DNA of 64,000 bases from Crossaster papposus (GCA_037893245.1 JBAIAA010000695.1:62001-126000); one strand, 5' to 3'. Positions 47,332 through 60,000 are shown, counted from the first letter of the stretch. Notes: generated by a model not told the origin, from the letters alone. Program-made: numbers and translations.

Positions 47332-47765
47332 AAATATGTAAAGGGAAAGAAGTGTGCATAAGAAATATGTAAAGGGAAAGAAGTGTGCATAAGAAATATG
47401 TAAAGGGAAAGAAGGGTGCATAAGAAATATGTAAAGGGAAAGAAGTGTGCATAAGAAATATGTAAAGGGAAAGAAGTGTGCATAAGAAATATGTAAAGGG
47501 AAAAAAGTGTGCATAAGAAATATGTAAAGGGAAAGAAGTGTGCATAAGAAATATGTAAAGGGAAAGAAGTGTGCATAAGAAATATGTAAAGGGAAAGAAG
47601 TGTGCATAAGAAATATGTAAAGGGAAAGAAGTGTGCATAAGAAATATGTAAAGGGAAAGAAGTGTGCATAAGAAATATGTAAAGGGAAAGAAGTGTGCAT
47701 AAGAAATATGTAAAGGGAAAGAAGTGTGCATAAGAAATATGTAAAGGGAAAGAAGTGTGCATAAG

Positions 47766-48069
47766 AAATAAACACATGATGTCGGGACAAGCCCTCGAGT
47801 TAAATATGTAAAGGGAAAGAAGTGTGCATAAGAAATAAACACATGATGTGGGAACAAGCCCTCGAGTTAAATATGTAAAGGGAAAGAAGTGTGCATAAGA
47901 AATAAACACATGATGTGGGAACAAGCCCTCGAGTTAAATATGTAAAGGGAAAGAAGTGTGCATAAGAAATAAACACATGATGTGGGAACAAGCCCTCGAG
48001 TTAAATATGTAAAGGGAAAGAAGTGTGCATAAGAAATAAACACATGATGTGGGAACAAGCCCTCGAGTT
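47766..48069 (+). repeat. B cluster, 5 copies
   Basis: TCGGGA plus four TGGGAA. It opens the first of three roughly 2.2-kb higher-order repeats. Confidence 0.96.
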
Positions 48070-48565
48070 AAATATGTAAAGGGAAAGAAGTGTGCATAAG
48101 AAATATGTAAAGGGAAAGAAGTGTGCATAAGAAATATGTAAAGGGAAAGAAGTGTGCATAAGAAATATGTAAAGGGAAAGAAGTGTGCATAAGAAATATG
48201 TAAAGGGAAAGAAGTGTGCATAAGAAATATGTAAAGGGAAAGAAGTGTGCATAAGAAATAGGTAAAGGGAAAGAAGTGTGCATAAGAAATATGTAAAGGG
48301 AAAGAAGTGTGCATAAGAAATATGTAAAGGGAAAGAAGTGTGCATAAGAAATATGTAAAGGGAAAGAAGTGTGCATAAGAAATATGTAAAGGGAAAGAAG
48401 TGTGCATAAGAAATATGTAAAGGGAAAGAAGTGTGCATAAGAAATATGTAAAGGGAAAGAAGTGTGCATAAGAAATATGTAAAGGGAAAGAAGTGTGCAT
48501 AAGAAATATGTAAAGGGAAATAAGTGTGCATAAGAAATATGTAAAGGGAAAGAAGTGTGCATAAG

Positions 48566-48668
48566 AAATAAACACACGATGTGGGAACAAGCCCTCGAGT
48601 TAAATATGTAAAGGGAAAGAAGTGTGCATAAGAAATAAACACATGATGTGGGAACAAGCCCTCGAGTT
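48566..48668 (+). repeat. B pair, CACACG then TGGGAA
   Basis: 800 bp after the start of the five-B cluster, as in the sister copies. An AAATTTGTAAAGG A lies two units to its right. Confidence 0.95.
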
Positions 48669-49071
48669 AAATATGTAAAGGGAAAGAAGTGTGCATAAGA
48701 AATATGTAAAGGGAAAGAAGTGTGCATAAGAAATTTGTAAAGGGAAAGAAGTGTGCATAAGAAATATGTAAAGGGAAAGAAGTGTGCATAAGAAATATGT
48801 AAAGGGAAAGAAGTGTGCATAAGAAATATGTAAAGGGAAAGAAGTGTGCATAAGAAATATGTAAAGGGAAAGAAGTGTGCATAAGAAATATGTAAAGGGA
48901 AAGAAGTGTGCATAAGAAATATGTAAAGGGAAAGAAGTGTGCATAAGAAATATGTAAAGGGAAAGAAGTGTGCATAAGAAATATGTAAAGGGAAAGAAGT
49001 GTGCATAAGAAATATGTAAAGGGAAAGAAGTGTGCATAAGAAATATGTAAAGGGAAAGAAGTGTGCATAAG

Positions 49072-49375
49072 AAATAAACACATGATGTCGGGACAAGCCC
49101 TCGAGTTAAATATGTAAAGGGAAAGAAGTGTGCATAAGAAATAAACACATGATGTGGGAACAAGCCCTCGAGTTAAATATGTAAAGGGAAAGAAGTGTGC
49201 ATAAGAAATAAACACATGATGTGGGAACAAGCCCTCGAGTTAAATATGTAAAGGGAAAGAAGTGTGCATAAGAAATAAACACATGATGTGGGAACAAGCC
49301 CTCGAGTTAAATATGTAAAGGGAAAGAAGTGTGCATAAGAAATAAACACATGATGTGGGAACAAGCCCTCGAGTT
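49072..49375 (+). repeat. B cluster, 5 copies
   Basis: Second five-B cluster of copy 1, 506 bp after the pair. Confidence 0.95.
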
Positions 49376-49809
49376 AAATATGTAAAGGGAAAGAAGTGTG
49401 CATAAGAAATATGTAAAGGGAAAGAAGTGTGCATAAGAAATATGTAAAGGGAAAGAAGTGTGCATAAGAAATATGTAAAGGGAAAGAAGTGTGCATAAGA
49501 AATATGTAAAGGGAAAGAAGTGTGCATAAGAAATATGTAAAGGGAAAGAAGTGTGCATAAGAAATATGTAAAGGGAAAGAAGTGTGCATAAGAAATATGT
49601 AAAGGGAAAGAAGTGTGCATAAGAAATATGTAAAGGGAAAGAAGTGTGCATAAGAAATATGTAAAGGGAAAGAAGTGTGCATAAGAAATATGTAAAGAGA
49701 AAGAAGTGTGCATAAGAAATATGTAAAGGGAAAGTAGTGTGCATAAGAAATATGTAAAGGGAAAGAAGTGTGCATAAGAAATATGTAAAGGGAAAGAAGT
49801 GTGCATAAG

Positions 49810-49912
49810 AAATAAACACATGATGTGGGAACAAGCCCTCGAGTTAAATATGTAAAGGGAAAGAAGTGTGCATAAGAAATAAACACATGATGTGGGAACA
49901 AGCCCTCGAGTT
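49810..49912 (+). repeat. B pair, TGGGAA type
   Basis: 738 bp after the cluster; the sister copies have 800 bp (two more A). Confidence 0.95.
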
Positions 49913-49974
49913 AAATATGTAAAGGGAAAGAAGTGTGCATAAGAAATATGTAAAGGGAAAGAAGTGTGCATAAG

Positions 49975-49987
49975 AAGCCCTCGAGTT
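49975..49987 (+). repeat. Truncated B (last 13 bp only)
   Basis: CATAAG runs straight into AAGCCCTCGAGTT: the first 23 bp of B are missing while the XhoI site and right junction remain. It is the only partial B in the window. Confidence 0.93.
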
Positions 49988-50607
49988 AAATATGTAAAGG
50001 GAAAGAAGTGTGCATAAGAAATATGTAAAGGGAAAGAAGTGTGCATAAGAAATATGTAAAGGGAAAGAAGTGTGCATAAGAAATATGTAAAGGGAAAGAA
50101 GTGTGCATAAGAAATATGTAAAGGGAAAGAAGTGTGCATAAGAAATATGTAAAGGGAGAGAAGTGTGCATAAGAAATATGTAAAGGGAAAGAAGTGTGCA
50201 TAAGAAAAATGTAAAGAGAAAGAAGTGTGCATAAGAAATATGTAAAGGGAAAGAAGTGTGCATAAGAAATATGTAAAGGGAAAGAAGTGTGCATAAGAAA
50301 TATGTAAAGGGAAAGAAGGGTGCATAAGAAATATGTAAAGGGAAAGAAGTGTGCATAAGAAATATGTAAAGGGAAAGAAGTGTGCATAAGAAATATGTAA
50401 AGGGAAAAAAGTGTGCATAAGAAATATGTAAAGGGAAAGAAGTGTGCATAAGAAATATGTAAAGGGAAAGAAGTGTGCATAAGAAATATGTAAAGGGAAA
50501 GAAGTGTGCATAAGAAATATGTAAAGGGAAAGAAGTGTGCATAAGAAATATGTAAAGGGAAAGAAGTGTGCATAAGAAATATGTAAAGGGAAAGAAGTGT
50601 GCATAAG

Positions 50608-50911
50608 AAATAAACACATGATGTCGGGACAAGCCCTCGAGTTAAATATGTAAAGGGAAAGAAGTGTGCATAAGAAATAAACACATGATGTGGGAACAAG
50701 CCCTCGAGTTAAATATGTAAAGGGAAAGAAGTGTGCATAAGAAATAAACACATGATGTGGGAACAAGCCCTCGAGTTAAATATGTAAAGGGAAAGAAGTG
50801 TGCATAAGAAATAAACACATGATGTGGGAACAAGCCCTCGAGTTAAATATGTAAAGGGAAAGAAGTGTGCATAAGAAATAAACACATGATGTGGGAACAA
50901 GCCCTCGAGTT
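50608..50911 (+). repeat. B cluster, 5 copies
   Basis: First cluster of copy 2. Confidence 0.95.
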
Positions 50912-51407
50912 AAATATGTAAAGGGAAAGAAGTGTGCATAAGAAATATGTAAAGGGAAAGAAGTGTGCATAAGAAATATGTAAAGGGAAAGAAGTGTGCA
51001 TAAGAAATATGTAAAGGGAAAGAAGTGTGCATAAGAAATATGTAAAGGGAAAGAAGTGTGCATAAGAAATATGTAAAGGGAAAGAAGTGTGCATAAGAAA
51101 TAGGTAAAGGGAAAGAAGTGTGCATAAGAAATATGTAAAGGGAAAGAAGTGTGCATAAGAAATATGTAAAGGGAAAGAAGTGTGCATAAGAAATATGTAA
51201 AGGGAAAGAAGTGTGCATAAGAAATATGTAAAGGGAAAGAAGTGTGCATAAGAAATATGTAAAGGGAAAGAAGTTTGCATAAGAAATATGTAAAGGGAAA
51301 GAAGTGTGCATAAGAAATATGTAAAGGGAAAGAAGTGTGCATAAGAAATATGTAAAGGGAAATAAGTGTGCATAAGAAATATGTAAAGGGAAAGAAGTGT
51401 GCATAAG

Positions 51408-51510
51408 AAATAAACACACGATGTGGGAACAAGCCCTCGAGTTAAATATGTAAAGGGAAAGAAGTGTGCATAAGAAATAAACACATGATGTGGGAACAAG
51501 CCCTCGAGTT
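51408..51510 (+). repeat. B pair, CACACG then TGGGAA
   Basis: Offset 800 in copy 2. Confidence 0.95.
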
Positions 51511-51913
51511 AAATATGTAAAGGGAAAGAAGTGTGCATAAGAAATATGTAAAGGGAAAGAAGTGTGCATAAGAAATTTGTAAAGGGAAAGAAGTGTGCAT
51601 AAGAAATATGTAAAGGGAAAGAAGTGTGCATAAGAAATATGTAAAGGGAAAGAAGTGTGCATAAGAAATATGTAAAGGGAAAGAAGTGTGCATAAGAAAT
51701 ATGTAAAGGGAAAGAAGTGTGCATAAGAAATATGTAAAGGGAAAGAAGTGTGCATAAGAAATATGTAAAGGGAAAGAAGTGTGCATAAGAAATATGTAAA
51801 GGGAAAGAAGTGTGCATAAGAAATATGTAAAGGGAAAGAAGTGTGCATAAGAAATATGTAAAGGGAAAGAAGTGTGCATAAGAAATATGTAAAGGGAAAG
51901 AAGTGTGCATAAG

Positions 51914-52217
51914 AAATAAACACATGATGTCGGGACAAGCCCTCGAGTTAAATATGTAAAGGGAAAGAAGTGTGCATAAGAAATAAACACATGATGTGGG
52001 AACAAGCCCTCGAGTTAAATATGTAAAGGGAAAGAAGTGTGCATAAGAAATAAACACATGATGTGGGAACAAGCCCTCGAGTTAAATATGTAAAGGGAAA
52101 GAAGTGTGCATAAGAAATAAACACATGATGTGGGAACAAGCCCTCGAGTTAAATATGTAAAGGGAAAGAAGTGTGCATAAGAAATAAACACATGATGTGG
52201 GAACAAGCCCTCGAGTT
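51914..52217 (+). repeat. B cluster, 5 copies
   Basis: Second five-B cluster of copy 2, 506 bp after the pair. Confidence 0.95.
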
Positions 52218-52713
52218 AAATATGTAAAGGGAAAGAAGTGTGCATAAGAAATATGTAAAGGGAAAGAAGTGTGCATAAGAAATATGTAAAGGGAAAGAAG
52301 TGTGCATAAGAAATATGTAAAGGGAAAGAAGTGTGCATAAGAAATATGTAAAGGGAAAGAAGTGTGCATAAGAAATATGTAAAGGGAAAGAAGTGTGCAT
52401 AAGAAATATGTAAAGGGAAAGAAGTGTGCATAAGAAATATGTAAAGGGAAAGAAGTGTGCATAAGAAATATGTAAAGGGAAAGAAGTGTGCATAAGAAAT
52501 ATGTAAAGGGAAAGAAGTGTGCATAAGAAATATGTAAAGGGAAAGAAGTGTGCATAAGAAATATGTAAAGGGAAAGAAGTGTGCATAAGAAATATGTAAA
52601 GAGAAAGAAGTGTGCATAAGAAATATGTAAAGGGAAAGTAGTGTGCATAAGAAATATGTAAAGGGAAAGAAGTGTGCATAAGAAATATGTAAAGGGAAAG
52701 AAGTGTGCATAAG

Positions 52714-52816
52714 AAATAAACACATGATGTGGGAACAAGCCCTCGAGTTAAATATGTAAAGGGAAAGAAGTGTGCATAAGAAATAAACACATGATGTGGG
52801 AACAAGCCCTCGAGTT
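52714..52816 (+). repeat. B pair, TGGGAA type
   Basis: Last B units before a 65-copy A run. Confidence 0.95.
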
Positions 52817-54831
52817 AAATATGTAAAGGGAAAGAAGTGTGCATAAGAAATATGTAAAGGGAAAGAAGTGTGCATAAGAAATATGTAAAGGGAAAGAAGT
52901 GTGCATAAGAAATATGTAAAGGGAAAGAAGTGTGCATAAGAAATATGTAAAGGGAAAGAAGTGTGCATAAGAAATATGTAAAGGGAGAGAAGTGTGCATA
53001 AGAAATATGTAAAGGGAAAGAAGTGTGCATAAGAAAAATGTAAAGAGAAAGAAGTGTGCATCAGAAATATGTAAAGGGAAAGAAGTGTGCATAAGAAATA
53101 TGTAAAGGGAAAGAAGTGTGCATAAGAAATATGTAAAGGGAAAGAAGTGTGCATAAGAAATATGTAAAGGGAAAGAAGTGTGCATAATAAATATGTAAAG
53201 GGAAAGAAGTGTGCATAAGAAATATGTAAAGGGAAAGAAGTGTGCATAAGAAATGTGTAAAGGGAAAGAAGTGTGCATAAGAAATATGTAAAGGGAAAGA
53301 AGTGTGCATAAGAAATATGTAAAGGGAAAGAAGTGTGCATAAGAAATATGTAAAGGGAAAGAAGTGTGCATAAGAAATGTGTAAAGGGAAAGAAGTGTGC
53401 ATAAGAAATATGTAAAGGGAAGGAAGTGTGCATAAGAAATATGTAAAGGGAAAGAAGTGTGCATAAGAAATATGTAAAGGGAAAGAAGTGTGCATAAGAA
53501 ATATGTAAAGGGAAAGAAGTGTGCATAAGAAATATGTAAAGGGAAAGAAGTGTGCATAAGAAATATGTAAAGGGAAAGAAGTGTGCATAAGAAATATGTA
53601 AAGGGAAAGAAGTGTGCATAAGAAATATGTAAAGGGAAAGAAGTGTGCATAAGAAATATGTAAAGGGAAAGGAGTGTGCATAAGAAATATGTAAAGGGAA
53701 AGGAGTGTGCATAAGAAATATGTAAAGGGAAAGAAGTGTGCATAAGAAATATGTAAAGGGAAAGAAATGTGCATAAGAAATATGTAAAGGGAAAGAAGTG
53801 TGCATAAGAAATATGTAAAGGGAAAGAAGTGTGCATAAGAAATATGTAAAGGGAAAGAAGTGTGCATAAGAAATATGTAAAGGGAAAGAAGTGTGCATAA
53901 GAAATATGTAAAGGGAAAGAAGTGTGCATAAGAAATATGTAAAGGGAAAGAAGTGTGCTTAAGAAATATGTAAAGGGAAAGAAGTGTGCATAAGAAATAT
54001 GTAAAGGGAAAGAAGTGTGCATAAGAAATATGTAAAGGGAAAGAAGTGTGCATAAGAAATATGTAAAGGGAAAGAAGTGTGCATAAGAAATATGTAAAGG
54101 GAAAGAAGTGTGCATAAGAAATATGTAAAGGGAAAGAAGTGTGCATAAGAAATATGTAAAGGGAAAGAAGTGTGCATAAGAAATATGTAAAGGGAAAGAA
54201 GTGTGCATAAGAAATATGTAAAGGGAAAGAAGTGTGCATAAGAAATATGTAAAGGGAAAGAAGTGTGCATAAGAAATATGTAAAGGGAAAGAAGTGTGCA
54301 TAAGAAATATGTAAAGGGAAAGAAGTGTGCATAAGAAATATGTAAAGGGAAAGAAGTGTGCATAAGAAATATGTAAAGGGAAAGAAGTGTGCATAAGAAA
54401 TATGTAAAGGGAAAGAAGTGTGCATAAGAAATATGTAAAGGGAAAGAAGTGTGCATAAGAAATATGTAAAGGGAAAGAAGTGTGCATAAGAAATATGTAA
54501 AGGGAAAGAAGTGTGCATAAGAAATATGTAAAGGGAAAGAAGTGTGCATAAGAAATATGTAAAGGGAAAGAAGTGTGCATAAGAAATATGTAAAGGGAAA
54601 GAAGTGTGCATAAGAAATATGTAAAGGGAAAGAAGTGTGCATAAGAAATATGCAAAGGGAAAGAAGTGTGCATAAGAAATATGCAAAGGGAAAGAAGTGT
54701 GCATAAGAAATATGTAAAGGGAAAGAAGTGTGCATAAGAAATATGTAAAGGGAAAGAAGTGTGCATAAGAAATATGTAAAGGGAAAGAAGTGTGCATAAG
54801 AAATATGTAAAGGGAAAGAAGTGTGCATAAG
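52817..54831 (+). repeat. A-only run, 65 copies
   Basis: 2,015 bp equals exactly 65 x 31. It has variants in common with the 57-60.5 kb run (AAAGGAGTG doublets, AAGAAAAATG followed by AAAGAG, AAATGTGTAAAG, GGGAAGGAAG), so it looks like an earlier copy of part of that run placed between higher-order copies 2 and 3. Confidence 0.92.
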
Positions 54832-55135
54832 AAATAAACACATGATGTCGGGACAAGCCCTCGAGTTAAATATGTAAAGGGAAAGAAGTGTGCATAAGAA
54901 ATAAACACATGATGTGGGAACAAGCCCTCGAGTTAAATATGTAAAGGGAAAGAAGTGTGCATAAGAAATAAACACATGATGTGGGAACAAGCCCTCGAGT
55001 TAAATATGTAAAGGGAAAGAAGTGTGCATAAGAAATAAACACATGATGTGGGAACAAGCCCTCGAGTTAAATATGTAAAGGGAAAGAAGTGTGCATAAGA
55101 AATAAACACATGATGTGGGAACAAGCCCTCGAGTT
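54832..55135 (+). repeat. B cluster, 5 copies
   Basis: First cluster of copy 3. Confidence 0.95.
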
Positions 55136-55631
55136 AAATATGTAAAGGGAAAGAAGTGTGCATAAGAAATATGTAAAGGGAAAGAAGTGTGCATAAGAAA
55201 TATGTAAAGGGAAAGAAGTGTGCATAAGAAATATGTAAAGGGAAAGAAGTGTGCATAAGAAATATGTAAAGGGAAAGAAGTGTGCATAAGAAATATGTAA
55301 AGGGAAAGAAGTGTGCATAAGAAATAGGTAAAGGGAAAGAAGTGTGCATAAGAAATATGTAAAGGGAAAGAAGTGTGCATAAGAAATATGTAAAGGGAAA
55401 GAAGTGTGCATAAGAAATATGTAAAGGGAAAGAAGTGTGCATAAGAAATATGTAAAGGGAAAGAAGTGTGCATAAGAAATATGTAAAGGGAAAGAAGTGT
55501 GCATAAGAAATATGTAAAGGGAAAGAAGTGTGCATAAGAAATATGTAAAGGGAAAGAAGTGTGCATAAGAAATATGTAAAGGGAAATAAGTGTGCATAAG
55601 AAATATGTAAAGGGAAAGAAGTGTGCATAAG

Positions 55632-55734
55632 AAATAAACACACGATGTGGGAACAAGCCCTCGAGTTAAATATGTAAAGGGAAAGAAGTGTGCATAAGAA
55701 ATAAACACATGATGTGGGAACAAGCCCTCGAGTT
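55632..55734 (+). repeat. B pair, CACACG then TGGGAA
   Basis: Last CACACG copy in the window; 537 bp to the next cluster. Confidence 0.95.
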
Positions 55735-56168
55735 AAATATGTAAAGGGAAAGAAGTGTGCATAAGAAATATGTAAAGGGAAATAAGTGTGCATAAGAAAT
55801 ATGTAAAGGGAAAGAAGTGTGCATAAGAAATATGTAAAGGGAAAGAAGTGTGCATAAGAAATATGTAAAGGGAAAGAAGTGTGCATAAGAAATATGTAAA
55901 GGGAAAGAAGTGTGCATACGAAATATGTAAAGGGAAAGAAGTGTGCATAAGAAATATGTAAAGGGAAAGAAGTGTGCATAAGAAATATGTAAAGGGAAAG
56001 AAGTGTGCATAAGAAATATGTAAAGGGAAAGAAGTGTGCATAAGAAATATGTAAAGGGAAAGAAGTGTGCATAAGAAATATGTAAAGGGAAAGAAGTGTG
56101 CATAAGAAATATGTAAAGGGAAAGAAGTGTGCATAAGAAATATGTAAAGGGAAAGAAGTGTGCATAAG

Positions 56169-56472
56169 AAATAAACACATGATGTCGGGACAAGCCCTCG
56201 AGTTAAATATGTAAAGGGAAAGAAGTGTGCATAAGAAATAAACACATGATGTGGGAACAAGCCCTCGAGTTAAATATGTAAAGGGAAAGAAGTGTGCATA
56301 AGAAATAAACACATGATGTGGGAACAAGCCCTCGAGTTAAATATGTAAAGGGAAAGAAGTGTGCATAAGAAATAAACACATGATGTGGGAACAAGCCCTC
56401 GAGTTAAATATGTAAAGGGAAAGAAGTGTGCATAAGAAATAAACACATGATGTGGGAACAAGCCCTCGAGTT
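56169..56472 (+). repeat. B cluster, 5 copies
   Basis: Last five-B cluster in the window. Confidence 0.95.
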
Positions 56473-56968
56473 AAATATGTAAAGGGAAAGAAGTGTGCAT
56501 AAGAAATATGTAAAGGGAAAGAAGTGTGCATAAGAAATATGTAAAGGGAAAGAAGTGTGCATAAGAAATATGTAAAGGGAAAGAAGTGTGCATAAGAAAT
56601 ATGTAAAGGGAAAGAAGTGTGCATAAGAAATATGTAAAGGGAAAGAAGTGTGCATAAGAAATATGTAAAGGGAAAGAAGTGTGCATAAGAAATATGTAAA
56701 GGGAAAGAAGTGTGCATAAGAAATATGTAAAGGGAAAGAAGTGTGCATAAGAAATATGTAAAGGGAAAGAAGTGTGCATAAGAAATATGTAAAGGGAAAG
56801 AAGTGTGCATAAGAAATATGTAAAGGGAAAGAAGTGTGCAAAAGAAATATGTAAAGAGAAAGAAGTGTGCATAAGAAATATGTAAAGGGAAAGTAGTGTG
56901 CATAAGAAATATGTAAAGGGAAAGAAGTGTGCATAAGAAATATGTAAAGGGAAAGAAGTGTGCATAAG

Positions 56969-57071
56969 AAATAAACACATGATGTGGGAACAAGCCCTCG
57001 AGTTAAATATGTAAAGGGAAAGAAGTGTGCATAAGAAATAAACACATGATGTGGGAACAAGCCCTCGAGTT
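56969..57071 (+). repeat. B pair, TGGGAA type
   Basis: Closes copy 3 and borders the longest A-only run. Confidence 0.95.
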
Positions 57072-60000
57072 AAATATGTAAAGGGAAAGAAGTGTGCATA
57101 AGAAATATGTAAAGGGAAAGAAGTGTGCATAAGAAATATGTAAAGGGAAAGAAGTGTGCATAAGAAATATGTAAAGGGAAAGAAGTGTGCATAAGAAATA
57201 TGTAAAGGGAAAGAAGTGTGCATAAGAAATATGTAAAGGGAGAGAAGTGTGCATAAGAAATATGTAAAGGGAAAGAAGTGTGCATAAGAAAAATGTAAAG
57301 AGAAAGAAGTGTGCATAAGAAATATGTAAAGGGAAAGAAGTGTGCATAAGAAATATGTAAAGGGAAAGAAGTGTGCATAAGAAATATGTAAAGGGAAAGA
57401 AGTGTGCATAAGAAATATGTAAAGGGAAAGAAGTGTGCATAAGAAATATGTAAAGGGAAAGAAGTGTGCATAAGAAATATGTAAAGGGAAAGAAGTGTGC
57501 ATAAGAAATATGTAAAGGGAAAGAAGTGTGCATAAGAAATATGTAAAGGGAAAGAAGTGTGCATAAGAAATATGTAAAGGGAAAGAAGTGTGCATAAGAA
57601 ATATGTAAAGGGAAAGAAGTGTGCATAAGAAATGTGTAAAGGGAAAGAAGTGTGCATAAGAAATATGTAAAGGGAAGGAAGTGTGCATAAGAAATATGTA
57701 AAGGGAAAGAAGTGTGCATAAGAAATATGTAAAGGGAAAGAAGTGTGCATAAGAAATATGTAAAGGGAAAGAAGTGTGCATAAGAAATATGTAAAGGGAA
57801 AGAAGTGTGCATAAGAAATATGTAAAGGGAAAGAAGTGTGCATAAGAAATATGTAAAGGGAAAGAAGTGTGCATAAGAAATATGTAAAGGGAAAGAAGTG
57901 TGCATAAGAAATATGTAAAGGGAAAGAAGTGTGCATAAGAAATATGTAAAGGGAAAGAAATGTGCATAAGAAATATGTAAAGGGAAAGAAGTGTGCATAA
58001 GAAATATGTAAAGGGAAAGAAGTGTGCATAAGAAATATGTAAAGGGAAAGAAGTGTGCATAATAAATATGTAAAGGGAAAGAAGTGTGCATAAGAAATAT
58101 GTAAAGGGAAAGAAGTGTGCATAAGAAATATGTAAAGGGAAAGAAGTGTGCATAAGAAATATGTAAAGGGAAAGAAGTGTGCATAAGAAATATGTAAAGG
58201 GAAAGAAGTGTGCATAAGAAATATGTAAAGGGAAAGAAGTGTGCATAAGAAATATGTAAAGGGAAAGAAGTGTGCATAAGAAATATGTAAAGGGAAAGAA
58301 GTGTGCATAAGAAATATGTAAAGGGAAAGAAGTGTGCATAATAAATATGTAAAGGGAAAGAAGTGTGCATAAGAAATATGTAAAGGGAAAGAAGTGTGCA
58401 TAAGAAATATGCAAAGGGAAAGAAGTGTGCATAAGAAATATGTAAAGGGAAAGAAGTGTGCATAAGAAATATGTAAAGGGAAAGAAGTGTGCATAAGAAA
58501 TATGTAAAGGGAAAGAAGTGTGCATAAGAAATATGTAAAGGGAAAGAAGTGTGCATAAGAAATATGTAAAGGGAAAGAAGTGTGCATAAGAAATATGTAA
58601 AGGGAAAGAAGTGTGCATAAGAAATATGTAAAGGGAAAGAAGTGTGCATAAGAAATATGTAAAGGGAAAGGAGTGTGCATAAGAAATATGTAAAGGGAAA
58701 GGAGTGTGCATAAGAAATATGTAAAGGGAAAGAAGTGTGCATAAGAAATATGTAAAGGGAAAGAAGTGTGCATAAGAAATATGTAAAGGGAAAGAAGTGT
58801 GCATAAGAAATATGTAAAGGGAAAGAAGTGTGCATAAGAAATATGTAAAGGGAAAGAAGTGTGCATAAGAAATATGTAAAGGGAAAGAAGTGTGCATAAG
58901 AAATATGTAAAGGGAAAGAAGTGTGCATAAGAAATATGTAAAGGGAAAGAAGTGTGCATAAGAAATATGTAAAGGGAAAGAAGTGTGCATAAGAAATATG
59001 TAAAGGGAAAGAAGTGTGCATAAGAAATATGTAAAGGGAAAGAAGTGTGCATAAGAAATATGTAAAGGGAAAGAAGTGTGCATAAGAAATATGTAAAGGG
59101 AAAGGAGTGTGCATAAGAAATATGTAAAGGGAAAGGAGTGTGCATAAGAAATATGTAAAGGGAAAGAAGTGTGCATAAGAAATATGTAAAGGGAAAGAAG
59201 TGTGCATAAGAAATATGTAAAGGGAAAGAAGTGTGCATAAGAAATATGTAAAGGGAAAGAAGTGTGCATAATAAATATGTAAAGGGAAAGAAGTGTGCAT
59301 AATAAATATGTAAAGGGAAAGAAGTGTGCATAATAAATATGTAAAGGGAAAGAAGTGTGCATAATAAATATGTAAAGGGAAAGAAGTGTGCATAATAAAT
59401 ATGTAAAGGGAAAGAAGTGTGCATAATAAATATGTAAAGGGAAAGAAGTGTGCATAAGAAATATGTAAAGGGAAAGAAGTGTGCATAAGAAATATGTAAA
59501 GGGAAAGAAGTGTGCATAAGAAATATGTAAAGGGAAAGAAGTGTGCATAAGAAATATGTAAAGGGAAAGAAGTGTGCATAAGAAATATGTAAAGGGAAAG
59601 AAGTGTGCATAAGAAATATGTAAAGGGAAAGAAGTGTGCATAAGAAATATGTAAAGGGAAAGAAGTGTGCATAAGAAATATGCAAAGGGAAAGAAGTGTG
59701 CATAAGAAATATGTAAAGGGAAAGAAGTGTGCATAAGAAATATGTAAAGGGAAAGAAGTGTGCATAAGAAATATGTAAAGGGAAAGAAGTGTGCATAAGA
59801 AATATGTAAAGGGAAAGAAGTGTGCATAAGAAATATGTAAAGGGAAAGAAGTGTGCATAAGAAATATGTAAAGGGAAAGAAGTGTGCATAAGAAATATGT
59901 AAAGGGAAAGAAGTGTGCATAAGAAATATGTAAAGGGAAAGAAGTGTGCATAAGAAATATGTAAAGGGAAAGAAGTGTGCATAAGAAATATGTAAAGGGA

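Larger units (their letters stand above)
47766..49912 (+). repeat. Right-zone higher-order repeat, copy 1 (2,147 bp)
   Basis: Order: five B, 16 A, CACACG pair, 13 A, five B, 14 A, TGGGAA pair. Marks inside: AAATAGGTAAAG at offset 495, GGGAAATAAG shortly before the pair, AAAGAGAAAG and GGGAAAGTAG before the last pair. Confidence 0.92.
50608..52816 (+). repeat. Right-zone higher-order repeat, copy 2 (2,209 bp)
   Basis: Five B, 16 A, CACACG pair, 13 A, five B, 16 A, TGGGAA pair. AAATAGG again lies at offset 495. A GAAGTTTGC variant near 51,275 is private to this copy. Confidence 0.92.
54832..57071 (+). repeat. Right-zone higher-order repeat, copy 3 (2,240 bp)
   Basis: Five B, 16 A, CACACG pair, 14 A, five B, 16 A, TGGGAA pair. 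AAATAGG lies at offset 495 as in the other copies. The second spacer has one more A than in copies 1 and 2. Confidence 0.92.

Noticed and set aside
47766-48069. CRISPR array (36-bp repeats with 31-bp spacers)
   Set aside because: The dimensions match a CRISPR array by chance, but the would-be spacers are all the same A unit, A runs continue outside, and no cas gene or leader is present.
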